Assembly (NCBI GenBank): GCA_030656615.1
Contig: JAUSOY010000075.1
Location: 1-64,000 of the forward strand
DNA: 64,000 bases
Origin: Bacteroidales bacterium
GTDB taxonomy: Bacteria > Bacteroidota > Bacteroidia > Bacteroidales > TTA-H9
Reading direction: 5' to 3'
Part shown: piece after piece, positions 9,463-18,539 of the stretch
How the letters are laid out: each line of letters starts with the position of its first letter
Numbering within the stretch: the stretch's first letter is position 1
Program-made: the position numbers and the translations under genes
Notes under the pieces: model-generated
The model's input: only the letters and a program-made list of their open reading frames with translations
Databases searched by the model: none
What the model was told of the DNA's origin: nothing

Positions 9463-9631
9463 AGTATCAATATTTGTTGACGGATTTCTAGTTCAGAAAA
9501 ACATTCCGGCCGGTATTAAATGCCAAAATATGGCACAGGAATCCACGCGGAAACTGCACAAATTTACCAAAACAAATAAAAGCTATTGCAAAGTAGGAAA
9601 AATGATAGTAAAAAGAATCTGAAAGAAGGTG

Positions 9632-9892
9632 TTAATCCTTGATTTCTTCAAATTCTGTGTAATCGCCAAGGTCGTCGAGATTGCCCTTTTCTTTCGGATC
9701 AGTCTGCTTATTGTCAATGATTGTAGTGCCTTTTTTTCGCTTTTCTTCTTTAGGCTCTTCAAAGGGAACGCCCATGCGCTTCATCATCCTTTTTGCTGTA
9801 TAGCGAACCAAAAAAGGCAAAAACAATCTCGAAAGGTAACCCATCAACATGATGAGCAGAAAAATGATAAGCAGAGTATTGAGGAAAGTCAT
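9632..9892 (-). CDS. DUF4834 family small membrane protein
   Basis: This is an 86-residue protein with one N-terminal membrane helix (about residues 4-25). A basic segment follows (YTAKRMMKRMGVP), then a highly charged tail rich in Lys, Glu and Asp. This layout matches DUF4834, a Bacteroidota-restricted family of unknown function. It starts 37 nt beyond the rpmH terminator on the same strand, so it may be expressed by readthrough. No TAnnTTTG box is visible in that short gap. YfhO follows 169 nt downstream. Confidence 0.7.
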   Translation of the reverse strand: MTFLNTLLIIFLLIMLMGYLSRLFLPFLVRYTAKRMMKRMGVPFEEPKEEKRKKGTTIIDNKQTDPKEKGNLDDLGDYTEFEEIKD

Positions 9893-9920
9893 GGGTGCTT
9901 ATTAATTACCGGGATTGCTG

Positions 9921-9959
9921 AAAACAATGGAAGGAGGCAGCGATAAACTGCCTCCTTCC
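9921..9959 (-). terminator. Intrinsic terminator of rpmH
   Basis: A perfect 12-bp stem (9929-9940 paired with 9948-9959) has a 7-nt loop. On the minus strand it is followed by ATTGTTTT. It lies 35 nt after the rpmH stop. Confidence 0.8.
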
Positions 9960-9993
9960 GGAATATCATTAAAACGAAATATCCGGTAAGATA

Positions 9994-10152
9994 CTACTTC
10001 TTGCCAGCTCTTTCGTCGGAAACAGTCAGTCTTTTGCGGCCCTTGGCCCTTCTACGGGCAAGTACTTTACGACCATTGGCAGATGCCATTCTGCTCCTGA
10101 AACCATGTTTGTTGGTCCTTTTTCTTCTTGATGGCTGGAATGTCCTCTTCAT
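9994..10152 (-). CDS. rpmH: 50S ribosomal protein L34
   Basis: This 52-residue, very basic protein starts [18 protein letters not shown] and continues with [15 protein letters not shown], the L34 signature, then the short DERAGKK end typical of Bacteroidota. L34 is a component of the large ribosomal subunit. The start is the ATG at 10152, with a near-perfect phylum promoter upstream and a strong terminator downstream, so it is a short independent transcript. The usual rnpA neighbour is not adjacent: pepD lies upstream and DUF4834 downstream, both on the minus strand. Confidence 0.98.
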   Translation of the reverse strand: MKRTFQPSRRKRTNKHGFRSRMASANGRKVLARRRAKGRKRLTVSDERAGKK

Positions 10153-10176
10153 TGTTCAACGTATTTTTAGGGGCTG

Positions 10177-10207
10177 CAAAGGTACAAACTTTTGTTTTTT
10201 ACGCAAA
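10177..10207 (-). promoter_or_regulatory. rpmH: Strong Bacteroidota promoter of rpmH
   Basis: On the minus strand a -33 TTTG (10204-10207) is followed by a 19-nt spacer and TACCTTTG (10177-10184). Both elements match consensus, and this is the best promoter in the window. The ATG lies 24 nt past the -7 box. Confidence 0.75.
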
Positions 10208-10236
10208 TGAAATTATTAAAAATGGCATCATTTAGT

Positions 10237-10288
10237 AAAAAAAAGTGTTCTCCGAACCCAATTCATCTAATTCAGACCGGAGAACACT
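10237..10288 (-). terminator. Intrinsic terminator of pepD
   Basis: An 11-bp perfect stem (10244-10254 with 10278-10288) with a 23-nt loop is followed on the minus strand by a run of T from 10243 down. It begins 9 nt after the pepD stop. Confidence 0.8.
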
Positions 10289-10297
10289 CATTAATTT

Positions 10298-11755
10298 CTA
10301 TTTAACAGGGACATTTTTCAAGGTCTCTGTTAAGAATATCCAAAATTTTTCAACACTGGCAATTAGAACCTTTTCATCCGGTGAATGTGGATAACGAATG
10401 GTGGGTCCAAAAGAAATCATATCCCAGTTTGGATATGAACCACCCAAAATTCCGCATTCAAGTCCGGCATGTATGGCTTTAATTTCCGGAATCTTTCCAA
10501 AACGATTGTTATAAACTTCCTGCATAACTTTTAATATTGCAGATTCCATATTGGGTTTCCATCCCGGATACGCACCTGTGAAAGAACATTCCGCTCCGGC
10601 AAGTTCGAAAACACTGGCAATCATAGAAGCTAAATCCTCTTTAGCAGAATCTACCGAAGAGCGTAGCAGACACTGAATTTTAATCTGATTGGCGTCAGAA
10701 ATTACACTGGCAAGGTTGGTTGATGTTTCCACCAAACCGGGCATCGAATCGCTCATGCGAATTACTCCGTTAGGACAAGCATAAACAGCGTTAATGAGTG
10801 CCCATTGCGTATCCTCATCAATAAGAACTGCGGGCATAGCCGTTTCCTTCGCAACAAACGAAAGACCAGGTTCAGTGGCAGCAAGTTCCTTTTTAAAGAC
10901 TTCAGTCCATGCTCCGAGCGAATCTAAAAAAGCATTCTTCATACCAGCCGGAAGGATAACAATTGCTTTAGCTTCTCGGGGTATAGCATTTCTAAGCCCA
11001 CCACCGGCAACGGAAGCTAGACGCATATCAAAATTCGTTTCGGCTTCTTTCATGAAGCGGAAAAGCAATTTGTTGGCGTTTCCTCTGCCAAGCACAATAT
11101 CCATTCCTGAATGACCTCCTTTAAGTCCACTAACAAGAAGTTCATAAGCAACAGATCCTTCAGGAACTTCTTCGTGTTCAAAATCAAAGAAAATATTAGC
11201 ATCAACACCACCGGCACATCCAACATATAATTCGCCTTCATCTTCTGAATCGAGATTCATAAGAATGTCGCCTTTAAGGACACCGGGTTTCAGGCTATTG
11301 GCACCGGTCATTCCGGTTTCTTCATCCGTTGTAACAAGCATTTCGATAGGACCATGCTGAAGGTCTTTGCTTTCCAGAATGGCCATGGCTGCAGCAACGC
11401 CCATTCCATTATCGGCACCCAAAGTGGTTCCATTGGCTGTCACCCATTCTCCATCGATATAAGTTTCTATCGGGTCGGTTGTAAAATCATGTTTTTTATC
11501 GCTGTTTTTCTGAGGAACCATATCCATATGACCCTGCAAAACGATTCCCATGCGATTCTCCATGCCTGGAGTAGCTGGTTTTCTGATAATTACGTTGCCT
11601 ATTTCATCTACAATAGTTTCCAAACCTAAACCCTTGCCAAAATCGGCTAAAAAAGCACGAATTTGAGTCTCACTTTTTGATGGTCTTGGAATTTGTGTCA
11701 GGCTGTAAAAATGTTTCCAGATGATTTCTGGATTTAATTTCGAAATATTATTCAT
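10298..11755 (-). CDS. pepD: Aminoacyl-histidine dipeptidase (PepD, M20 family)
   Basis: This 485-residue cytosolic zinc dipeptidase of the M20C group cleaves Xaa-His and other dipeptides. The metal-binding blocks are all present: LQGHMDMVPQ near residue 73, TTLGADNGMG near 113, the catalytic TTDEETGM near 145, LNLDSEDEGE near 170, and HAGLECGIL near 428 with the last His. The length matches the family. It is a single gene between rsmG and rpmH with its own -7 box upstream and a strong terminator downstream. No signal peptide is visible, consistent with recycling of cytosolic peptides in a peptide-fermenting organism. Confidence 0.95.
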   Translation of the reverse strand: MNNISKLNPEIIWKHFYSLTQIPRPSKSETQIRAFLADFGKGLGLETIVDEIGNVIIRKPATPGMENRMGIVLQGHMDMVPQKNSDKKHDFTTDPIETYIDGEWVTANGTTLGADNGMGVAAAMAILESKDLQHGPIEMLVTTDEETGMTGANSLKPGVLKGDILMNLDSEDEGELYVGCAGGVDANIFFDFEHEEVPEGSVAYELLVSGLKGGHSGMDIVLGRGNANKLLFRFMKEAETNFDMRLASVAGGGLRNAIPREAKAIVILPAGMKNAFLDSLGAWTEVFKKELAATEPGLSFVAKETAMPAVLIDEDTQWALINAVYACPNGVIRMSDSMPGLVETSTNLASVISDANQIKIQCLLRSSVDSAKEDLASMIASVFELAGAECSFTGAYPGWKPNMESAILKVMQEVYNNRFGKIPEIKAIHAGLECGILGGSYPNWDMISFGPTIRYPHSPDEKVLIASVEKFWIFLTETLKNVPVK

Positions 11756-11829
11756 GGTATAGAATGTTAGTTGGTGAAATTCGAATTTGATAGGAGAAAC
11801 GATACTCTCCGGATTTTGTTATTCAATTA

Positions 11830-11837
11830 CAAAGGTA
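11830..11837 (-). promoter_or_regulatory. -7 box (TACCTTTG) of pepD
   Basis: This is an exact TAnnTTTG match on the minus strand, 75 nt upstream of the pepD ATG. The -33 position reads TTCG (11857-11860), one mismatch from TTTG, at a 19-nt spacing. Confidence 0.5.
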
Positions 11838-11969
11838 AGGCTCTAAATCTTCTTAACGAAGGCTTTTTAGTAACAAATTGGTCGATATCGGCAATATTCT
11901 GACACTGTTGAATCAAAAAAATGCAATTAACAATAATTTAGAAGTAAGTGGATATCTGTTGGATAAAGA

Positions 11970-12587
11970 CTAATAGATATGAACGATTTTTTTTGTGTCA
12001 AAAAAATCCTCATAAAAGTAATTGCTCAGATAATAAACATGAGTACGGCGATCGAGCTCGTACAATTCTTCTGAAAAATCACCACCTTTCAAATAAAGAA
12101 TCCCATTATTCAGAAAATTTATTTCGTCGCGTCGGATAAGGCATTGCGTCATTTCCAGAAAGGCAGGTAAGGCAGTAACTGCTCTACTCACCACAAAATC
12201 AAATTTTTCGTTTACTTCCTGAACCCGTTGGTGACGTGCTTCCACATTATTTAAACCAAGTGCTTTAGCTACTTCGTTTACAACCTTGATTTTTTTCCCA
12301 ATAGAATCGATAAGCGTAAAATGAACTTCCGGAAAAAAAACAGCCAGGGGAATTCCCGGAAAACCACCACCCGTGCCTACATCGAGAACGTAGGTCCCTT
12401 CTTTAAATCGAATAATTTTTGCTAAGCCCAGAGAATGAAGGATATGCCTTTCGTAAAGGTGATCAGCATCTTTGCGGGAAATAACATTTATCTTAGAATT
12501 CCACTCACAATATAAGCCTCCAAGCATACTAAACATACGTTCCTGCTCGGGTGTCAGATTCGGGAAATACTTTCGGATAATTTCCAT
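11970..12587 (-). CDS. rsmG: 16S rRNA (guanine(527)-N(7))-methyltransferase RsmG
   Basis: This 205-residue SAM-dependent methyltransferase modifies G527 of 16S rRNA. The N-terminal region contains NVISRKD and HILHSLGL, followed by the SAM-binding loop DVGTGGGFPGIPLAVF near residues 69-84, LIDSIGKKI, and FDFVVSRAVT near 130. The length matches RsmG. A -7 box lies 44 nt upstream. It stands alone between pepD and the divergent glucosaminidase gene. Confidence 0.97.
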   Translation of the reverse strand: MEIIRKYFPNLTPEQERMFSMLGGLYCEWNSKINVISRKDADHLYERHILHSLGLAKIIRFKEGTYVLDVGTGGGFPGIPLAVFFPEVHFTLIDSIGKKIKVVNEVAKALGLNNVEARHQRVQEVNEKFDFVVSRAVTALPAFLEMTQCLIRRDEINFLNNGILYLKGGDFSEELYELDRRTHVYYLSNYFYEDFFDTKKIVHIY

Positions 12588-12630
12588 AAATGGCAGACAA
12601 ATTCAAAAATGCCTTGAATACAAAGCGGCC

Positions 12631-12638
12631 CAAAGGTA
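12631..12638 (-). promoter_or_regulatory. -7 box (TACCTTTG) of rsmG
   Basis: This is an exact TAnnTTTG match on the minus strand, about 44 nt from the rsmG ATG. No well-placed -33 TTTG was found. Confidence 0.45.
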
Positions 12639-12686
12639 AAAAATAATCAGCAATTACCAGATTCGAATATATCATAATATGCATGG

Positions 12687-12715
12687 TTTGTACGCGTTGT
12701 TTATTCTTACTTTTG
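12687..12715 (+). promoter_or_regulatory. Promoter of the glucosaminidase-ppnP transcript
   Basis: TTTG at 12687-12690, a 17-nt spacer and TACTTTTG at 12708-12715. It lies downstream of the alternative start at 12683, so translation should begin at 12740. Confidence 0.6.
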
Positions 12716-12739
12716 CAGTACTATTTGATTGTACTTTTT

Positions 12740-13738
12740 ATGACAAGACTATTTGTATTATTTTGGTTAGCAGTGGTTTCCGTCGTTGGGGGATATGCAC
12801 AAAACAATGACACATTTACGGTGCGCGAGTCTTATATTCTTCAGTATAAGAGTATTGCGCAAGAAGAGATGAAGCTGTACGGTATCCCTGCCAGCATAAA
12901 ACTGGCTCAGGCACTCCTTGAATCGGATGCCGGGAAAAGTGAACTATCAAGGCGTTCGAACAACCATTTTGGAATTAAATGCCATAAAGAATGGACCGGG
13001 TCTTCGGTATTAAAGGATGACGATGCAAGAAACGAATGTTTCAGAAAATACCAGCGTATTGAGGAATCTTATCGGGATCATTCATTGTTTTTGACCTCCC
13101 GCCCACGTTATGGGGAATTATTCAAAATATCAGTAACTGACTATACGGCTTGGGCATACGGTCTCAAAAAGGCCGGTTATGCCACCAATCCTGTATATGC
13201 CGAAAAACTCATCAAAGTCATTGAGGATCACCAGCTTTTCCGATACGATTCATTTGAAAAGCCTGTGGTAGTTAATGTAGAGCATGATTTTGTCATAACT
13301 GACACCGTGATTCGTGATGAACATCCAAGCCATACAGAAGATTACGGAACCGGTCCATCAGACCGAAAGATATTCACCTGCAATGGAAAAAAATATATCG
13401 TCTATCGTAAGGGAGATACTCCATCATCGGTGGCTCTGGATTTTGACTTATATACCTGGCAGATATACGAATTTAACGATTTGGAAAAAGAAACACCTAT
13501 CAAAGCTGGGCAGGTAATATACGTTGAAAAGAAAAAGCGCAAAGGGGATGTTGATTTTCATATCGTAAAACCAGGAGAAAGTTATCATGATATTGCTCAG
13601 CAACATGGAATGCGCCTAAACATTTTGTTAAACAAAAATGGTCTGAATGGAGGTACAGCTCCTAAATCGGGTGATACTCTGTGGTTACGAAAAAACAAAC
13701 CGGGAACATTTTCATTTTTAAACCTAATAAATCTCTGA
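12740..13738 (+). CDS. Exported glucosaminidase with LysM repeats
   Basis: This 332-residue protein has a signal peptide (hydrophobic segment, then GGYAQ near residues 15-20). A glucosaminidase (FlgJ/Bax-type) domain spans residues about 35-170, with IPASIKLAQALLESDAG holding the catalytic Glu, NNHFGIKCH, and GYATNPVYAEKL. The C-terminus has two LysM-like carbohydrate-binding units, at about 220-275 and 285-325. It should cleave peptidoglycan glycan strands in the periplasm or at the cell surface. The ATG at 12740 gives the cleanest signal peptide and lies just after the promoter. ppnP follows 3 nt later and is probably co-transcribed. Confidence 0.9.
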   Translation: MTRLFVLFWLAVVSVVGGYAQNNDTFTVRESYILQYKSIAQEEMKLYGIPASIKLAQALLESDAGKSELSRRSNNHFGIKCHKEWTGSSVLKDDDARNECFRKYQRIEESYRDHSLFLTSRPRYGELFKISVTDYTAWAYGLKKAGYATNPVYAEKLIKVIEDHQLFRYDSFEKPVVVNVEHDFVITDTVIRDEHPSHTEDYGTGPSDRKIFTCNGKKYIVYRKGDTPSSVALDFDLYTWQIYEFNDLEKETPIKAGQVIYVEKKKRKGDVDFHIVKPGESYHDIAQQHGMRLNILLNKNGLNGGTAPKSGDTLWLRKNKPGTFSFLNLINL

Positions 13739-13741
13739 CAC

Positions 13742-14023
13742 ATGTTTAATGTAAACGAATATTTTGATGGAAAAGTTAAATCCATCGCCTTTATGACCGA
13801 AGACGGACGTGCTACCTTAGGTCTTATGGCCGCTGGTGAATATGAGTTTGGCACCGATACCATTGAGTATATGACAGTTGTTTCAGGTAAAATGCTCGTC
13901 ATGCTTCCTGATGATACCGAATGGCGTACATACGTTCCTTTCGAAACCTTTATCGTGCCTGCTATTATTAAGTTTAAGGTGAAAATGGAAACCGATACAG
14001 CGTATCGCTGTCTATATAAATAG
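13742..14023 (+). CDS. ppnP: Pyrimidine/purine nucleoside phosphorylase PpnP
   Basis: This 93-residue small cupin-like protein of the PpnP (formerly YaiE/DUF1255) family phosphorolyses a broad set of nucleosides to base and ribose-1-phosphate. The full-length family pattern is visible: NVNEYFDGKVKSIAF, GEYEFGTDTIEYMTVVSG, then PDDTEWRTY and a Phe/Pro-rich end with FIVPA. It follows the glucosaminidase gene by 3 nt, an operon with no obvious functional link. It ends 8 nt before the converging 957-residue gene. Confidence 0.95.
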   Translation: MFNVNEYFDGKVKSIAFMTEDGRATLGLMAAGEYEFGTDTIEYMTVVSGKMLVMLPDDTEWRTYVPFETFIVPAIIKFKVKMETDTAYRCLYK

Positions 14024-14031
14024 AATATTAT

Positions 14032-16905
14032 TTACTTTATCGGATAACTGTATATCCTGCTTCCGGAAGCCGTGATAAGGTACAGTTCTTTTGAAGCACC
14101 CATACTTCCTGCTGTAAATGGAAGAGATGCTCTGTAAGGTTCCGCATTTACCAAACCATGTAAATCGATTAAAGAAATCCCTCCGGCAGTATGATCCAAT
14201 ACTGCCAGATATTTCTTTTTACCAACTTCCAGTATTAATGGTTTAATCTTAATGGCCCCGGTAAAACTATGTTTCAACAGAACTGTCTTGAAGCGATCGT
14301 ATACAATCAGCACCCGATCGTCGATGTATATAAAGTCTTTACCGCCATTTCCATCAAAATCGTCGTATAGAAAAAAGTGTTTATTGGAAAAATTGTCAAA
14401 AACTGTTTTTTCGACAGGGCCCGAAGGATTAACATAGGTAAGATTGCCTTTCTCATCGGTTGTAAGCATTACTCCTTTACTGTTCGTGGCATTAAGATAA
14501 ATTTCTGAATTATTGGAATTTACGAATGAGGATGACGACTCACTTTTAATGGAACCATCCATCCCGCAAATCATAATGTGTCCATCTATCATCGGAATCA
14601 ATAAAAATTCTCCTTCGGCAGTACTAAAATAAAGTATCTGGTTTTTAACAGCATTATCAGCCTTCGGCTTTGACCACGATTTCAGCTCACGACCCTGTTT
14701 ATCAAGACAAACCACCGCATTATCCTTCGAACAATAATAGACAGAGGTAGTCCGCGATTTTCTTGAGCGAATTATTGCTACACTATTCATTGCTTGTTCA
14801 GGCAGATTCACCGGATAGTTTTTATATACCTGCCCATTAAAATCAAGTGCCCACAGTTTATCTGCCGTATTAAAAACGATACCCGTTTGTCCGGTCCCTA
14901 ATATATCCGCTTCCTGAATCAAACCAATTACTGCATTATCAGAGCGTATTTTCCATTTCAACTTACCGCCATCATCCAGACAATATATCTGATTTTGCGT
15001 ATCGGTAATCATTACTACCTTTTTATTGCCTCTTCCAAGAATGACAGGTTGGCCAACGATTGGGTTTTCAGTAATATATGTCCAGGCTGCACGCATATCA
15101 GGAAGCGTGTCCTGAGGCATAACCGTCGAAACATCAGGATAATCCCCTTCCGTTTCGGGGTTTTCAATCAAACTATCCTCCGGCACAAGTCCTTCCAAAG
15201 CGGATGCTGTAGCAGAAACCACAGTTGGAATGGCCTTTTTAATAATTATTGTTGAATAAAACCGGTTACCTTCTGTCGAAAACTGAATGGCCAGTCCATC
15301 CATAGCTGCCAGGGAGGGCAACTGACTATCCAAGTTACCTGCTGTAATATCTTCAAACAAAAAATGATGAAAAGCAGCAGAGCGTTCAGGATGATAGTAA
15401 AGGAAAATATTCGATTTTTCATTTAAACCCTGCATCAGAGAAGAAAATCCTCTGTCGTTTATCAGCGTTGAACCCGAAAGGTATGAACTTATAATTTTAT
15501 AAAGGTTATCGGCTGACGGGCAAAAAATAAAATTATCACCAACCGTGTAATAATACGTTTCTTCAAAATCGGGAAGAATATTAAACATGAAATTTCCAAA
15601 AAACTGTTTAAATCCGGCGTAACCAAACTCCCTGCCATTGATGGTAATTTTATTATTGCGCTTATTCGAAGGTAGTGTTTCGGTAAGCATCTGACTAAAA
15701 AGTGCCTGATTTTTACTTCGAACAATAACAAGGGTATTTTCCAGGGCCGTACTGTATCCGGAATTAACCAATGCAACAGTTATTTCGGTTATCCCGGCTT
15801 GCTTAAGATTCTCTAAAACGGAAGCACTCAGCGCTGCGTTGGCTGGTTGGTTATTTTCAGATTTGTAAATGTCGGCCAGATAGTTATTATATTGATCGAT
15901 AAAGTGGCGATAATCATCAAAAGACATACATGCAAAACTTGCCGTTTTTGAAGGAAGTATTGACAATGCCTGGGGAAATGCCGGCTTTTGATTGCTGAAA
16001 AGTTTAAGGAAATCAGTTCCTTGAGCATGCGTATAACCACTAAAGATTAATTTATCAGACTGAACCAGTAAATCGAGACCAGCCCAACGGGCAAAGTTGC
16101 CAAGTTTTCCAAACCCCGTTGAAAAATGCCGGGCAGAAAACGCTGATAATACTGCGGGCATATTTTCAAATTGAACAAATACATTACCGGGAGTTGTTTT
16201 TCCGGAAGTTGAATTGACGAGAACAAATTCCTTTTGAAGGTTAACAGCCGGAGAATCCTTTATCTGGTCAATCGACCGTTTAATCGTTTCCGGTTCGAAG
16301 GCTGCAATAAACAATCCTTTATAAAATGTATGCCAGACCTTAATGCTCTTTTTTCCAAAAATATTCGCTCTGATTTTACAAGAACGATATCGGATACTCT
16401 CTGCAGACTGCTCTTTTCCATATTTATTTAAAAAGCGGTGAAGCATTGGTTCAGAAAACGGCAAAGGCAGTTTCTGAATAAAAAGGAAAACGTTCTTCCC
16501 GGGACTAATTGCATGAATAGAAAGAACAATGCTTGTTTTTCCAAGGAAATCCTGATAATCAGAATTCATGCGCAGGGCAGAATCTATTGATTTAAGTGCA
16601 TCATTGAGCTGAGAGAGTCCTCCTGTCATACTGAAAGTCTGCCAGACTTCACTTTCTTTATTCAATTTTTCCCATAAAACATCCGGACGCTTAGTAGTAA
16701 AAATTGCGGATGCGTCAACAGGCACTGCTGACATTGGATCCATCGAACGGGTTGAAAAATATTCCCACAAAAAGTAGGAGCCACCTGCAAGCACTGGCAA
16801 GGTGATGGATATAATAAGAATTACGGCTAATTTTTTATTTTTCAGCATCCTGAATGATGTCAACCCTCGATCAATTTTACGCCACAAAGGTATTGAAAAC
16901 TCCAT
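14032..16905 (-). CDS. Large membrane-anchored protein with DUF3352-like region and C-terminal beta-propeller-like region
   Basis: This 957-residue protein is not assigned to a characterised family. It has a short cytoplasmic N-terminus and one membrane helix (about residues 28-50), then a long extracytoplasmic region. Residues about 58-580 resemble DUF3352-type proteins (VPVDASAIFTTKRPDVLW, with repeated statements such as SIDSALRMNSDY). Residues about 630-955 look like a propeller built from blades that repeat a DDGGKLKWKI or DKQGRELKSW pattern, as in PQQ- or WD-like repeats. An internal ATG at 16848 is also possible, but the longer start keeps the cytoplasmic tail. rnhB ends 32 nt upstream on the same strand, so it is probably the last gene of a four-gene operon. 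Function is unknown; a scaffold or envelope sensor role would be guesswork. Confidence 0.7.
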   Translation of the reverse strand: MEFSIPLWRKIDRGLTSFRMLKNKKLAVILIISITLPVLAGGSYFLWEYFSTRSMDPMSAVPVDASAIFTTKRPDVLWEKLNKESEVWQTFSMTGGLSQLNDALKSIDSALRMNSDYQDFLGKTSIVLSIHAISPGKNVFLFIQKLPLPFSEPMLHRFLNKYGKEQSAESIRYRSCKIRANIFGKKSIKVWHTFYKGLFIAAFEPETIKRSIDQIKDSPAVNLQKEFVLVNSTSGKTTPGNVFVQFENMPAVLSAFSARHFSTGFGKLGNFARWAGLDLLVQSDKLIFSGYTHAQGTDFLKLFSNQKPAFPQALSILPSKTASFACMSFDDYRHFIDQYNNYLADIYKSENNQPANAALSASVLENLKQAGITEITVALVNSGYSTALENTLVIVRSKNQALFSQMLTETLPSNKRNNKITINGREFGYAGFKQFFGNFMFNILPDFEETYYYTVGDNFIFCPSADNLYKIISSYLSGSTLINDRGFSSLMQGLNEKSNIFLYYHPERSAAFHHFLFEDITAGNLDSQLPSLAAMDGLAIQFSTEGNRFYSTIIIKKAIPTVVSATASALEGLVPEDSLIENPETEGDYPDVSTVMPQDTLPDMRAAWTYITENPIVGQPVILGRGNKKVVMITDTQNQIYCLDDGGKLKWKIRSDNAVIGLIQEADILGTGQTGIVFNTADKLWALDFNGQVYKNYPVNLPEQAMNSVAIIRSRKSRTTSVYYCSKDNAVVCLDKQGRELKSWSKPKADNAVKNQILYFSTAEGEFLLIPMIDGHIMICGMDGSIKSESSSSFVNSNNSEIYLNATNSKGVMLTTDEKGNLTYVNPSGPVEKTVFDNFSNKHFFLYDDFDGNGGKDFIYIDDRVLIVYDRFKTVLLKHSFTGAIKIKPLILEVGKKKYLAVLDHTAGGISLIDLHGLVNAEPYRASLPFTAGSMGASKELYLITASGSRIYSYPIK

Positions 16906-16937
16906 AAATTCATCGAATTCTTACCAAAAAGCATTCT

Positions 16938-17540
16938 TTAATCACTGAATTGGATCTTAATCTGAATATTCGATGAAAAACTCAATCGGTGATGTAATGA
17001 AAGTCCCTGTTTATGAATTAATTCCTTGTGCTCAGGCGTGGGATAACCTTTATTTCTATCCCAGCCATAATGAGGATATTTTTGATGCAATGCTAACATA
17101 TGCTCATCTCTCCATGTCTTTGCCAAGACAGAAGCCGCTGCAATTGACATAAATTTTCCATCGCCCTTGATAATACATTCATATTGTATGTGTTGATACG
17201 GTTTAAACCGATTTCCATCTACCAGAATAATATCCGGCTTAAGGTTTAAATTATCGAGTGCACGATGCATTGCCAGAATGGAAGCGTTTAATATGTTTAT
17301 CTGATCTATCTCATGTTCGCTGGCCATACCAATACCCCACGAAACAGCATTTTCTTCAATATACGGTCGTAAAAGTTCCCTTGATTTAAGCGACATCTTT
17401 TTCGAATCATCCAATAAGGGGTGAAAAAAGCCCTCGGGAAGAATTACTGCAGCGGCAAATACCGGACCCGCCAGACATCCTCTTCCGGCTTCATCGCATC
17501 CAGCCTCAATGTATCTAATGTCGTACTTGTCGATAAGCAT
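16938..17540 (-). CDS. rnhB: Ribonuclease HII
   Basis: This 200-residue enzyme removes RNA from RNA-DNA hybrids, including single ribonucleotides. The catalytic acidic residues are in [14 protein letters not shown] (residues about 14-27: the DE pair), LVDGNRF (Asp near 106) and [13 protein letters not shown] (Asp near 140). The GRG substrate-recognition motif is intact and the length is standard. It lies 9 nt from DUF6427 and 32 nt from the 957-residue gene, all on the minus strand. Confidence 0.97.
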   Translation of the reverse strand: MLIDKYDIRYIEAGCDEAGRGCLAGPVFAAAVILPEGFFHPLLDDSKKMSLKSRELLRPYIEENAVSWGIGMASEHEIDQINILNASILAMHRALDNLNLKPDIILVDGNRFKPYQHIQYECIIKGDGKFMSIAAASVLAKTWRDEHMLALHQKYPHYGWDRNKGYPTPEHKELIHKQGLSLHHRLSFSSNIQIKIQFSD

Positions 17541-17549
17541 ACATCAAAT

Positions 17550-18524
17550 TTACGAATATAACTGAATAATTATCAAACCTATAAGTGTATACATCAATAA
17601 TTCGATCCACAATAGCTTTTTAACACTCAAAAGATAAAACGCCACAAAAGCAACAGCGGGTATTGTTAGGAGCGAAAAATGATAGTAAACCGCCTCACCT
17701 GCATATACAATACTTAATAATCCGATGACTCCAAACCATATTAATACCCACATTTTTTTTCGAAAACTGATTACTTTCTCATTTCGAACAGCATATACCT
17801 TCCAGAATCCGCGAATAAAGAAAAAAGAAATAATTACCACTGAACACCATTGTAAAATGGTTGGCTTTATACTAAAAATTGCTTCGGGCTGATAATGCGG
17901 GATAAAACTCATCAGAGTATCTTTACCAGCATCTGTAATATAATAAGCACACGACAGAAAAAGCAATGGCAGAAAAAGTCCTGTAAGGCTTATCACCCAT
18001 GACCGCCATTGAAATATACTGTTCGACATCAGAGCCAAAAATAAAAACAAAGCAAAACCCCACGCCGGCGGATAAATAAGAATACACAAGGAGGTCAGTA
18101 AAGCTGCTACAAAGATCTCCAGATAAGCTTCTGATTTATTGTATATATCCAGTAATAACATCAAAACCAACAATAATATTAATGATGGTATTGTTAGCGG
18201 ATGAAACCCCACGAAAACTAAATCATGACTATAAAACAACAATAATAAAAAAACAGGTAAAAGTGTATTGCGTTGAATAAAATCATTTTTACTGATGGTA
18301 TTTGTAAGCAGAAACCCCTGAAGAACAACCACTACGGTGCTAATTAGCGAAGCTACAATTCCGGAATTAATAACAGGCGAAAGCAAGGCTTCTCCAAAAG
18401 AGGATAAAGAATACAAAACACCCTTGGGAGGAGATAAAATGCCCGGTATTCTCAACGCCACAATAAAACCCAACAAGATGAAAGCCTGAAGGTTAAAATC
18501 TTTGCGAAAACTTTTAACAACCAT
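17550..18524 (-). CDS. DUF6427 family polytopic membrane protein
   Basis: This 324-residue, very hydrophobic protein has about nine or ten membrane helices and few charged residues. The opening (short basic segment, then helix with VALRIPGILSPP) and overall layout match DUF6427, a Bacteroidota membrane family of unknown function. The family is often found next to the DUF7033-type deacetylase, as here, where that gene ends 15 nt upstream. rnhB follows after 9 nt. The pairing with a deacetylase suggests a cell-envelope role, but nothing in the sequence gives a catalytic motif. Confidence 0.75.
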   Translation of the reverse strand: MVVKSFRKDFNLQAFILLGFIVALRIPGILSPPKGVLYSLSSFGEALLSPVINSGIVASLISTVVVVLQGFLLTNTISKNDFIQRNTLLPVFLLLLFYSHDLVFVGFHPLTIPSLILLLVLMLLLDIYNKSEAYLEIFVAALLTSLCILIYPPAWGFALFLFLALMSNSIFQWRSWVISLTGLFLPLLFLSCAYYITDAGKDTLMSFIPHYQPEAIFSIKPTILQWCSVVIISFFFIRGFWKVYAVRNEKVISFRKKMWVLIWFGVIGLLSIVYAGEAVYYHFSLLTIPAVAFVAFYLLSVKKLLWIELLMYTLIGLIIIQLYS

Positions 18525-18539
18525 TCTTTAGTAAAAAAA

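Noticed and set aside
10001-10210. A 69-residue plus-strand frame opposite rpmH
   Set aside because: It is antisense to the L34 gene, has no promoter on that strand and reads through the rpmH promoter.
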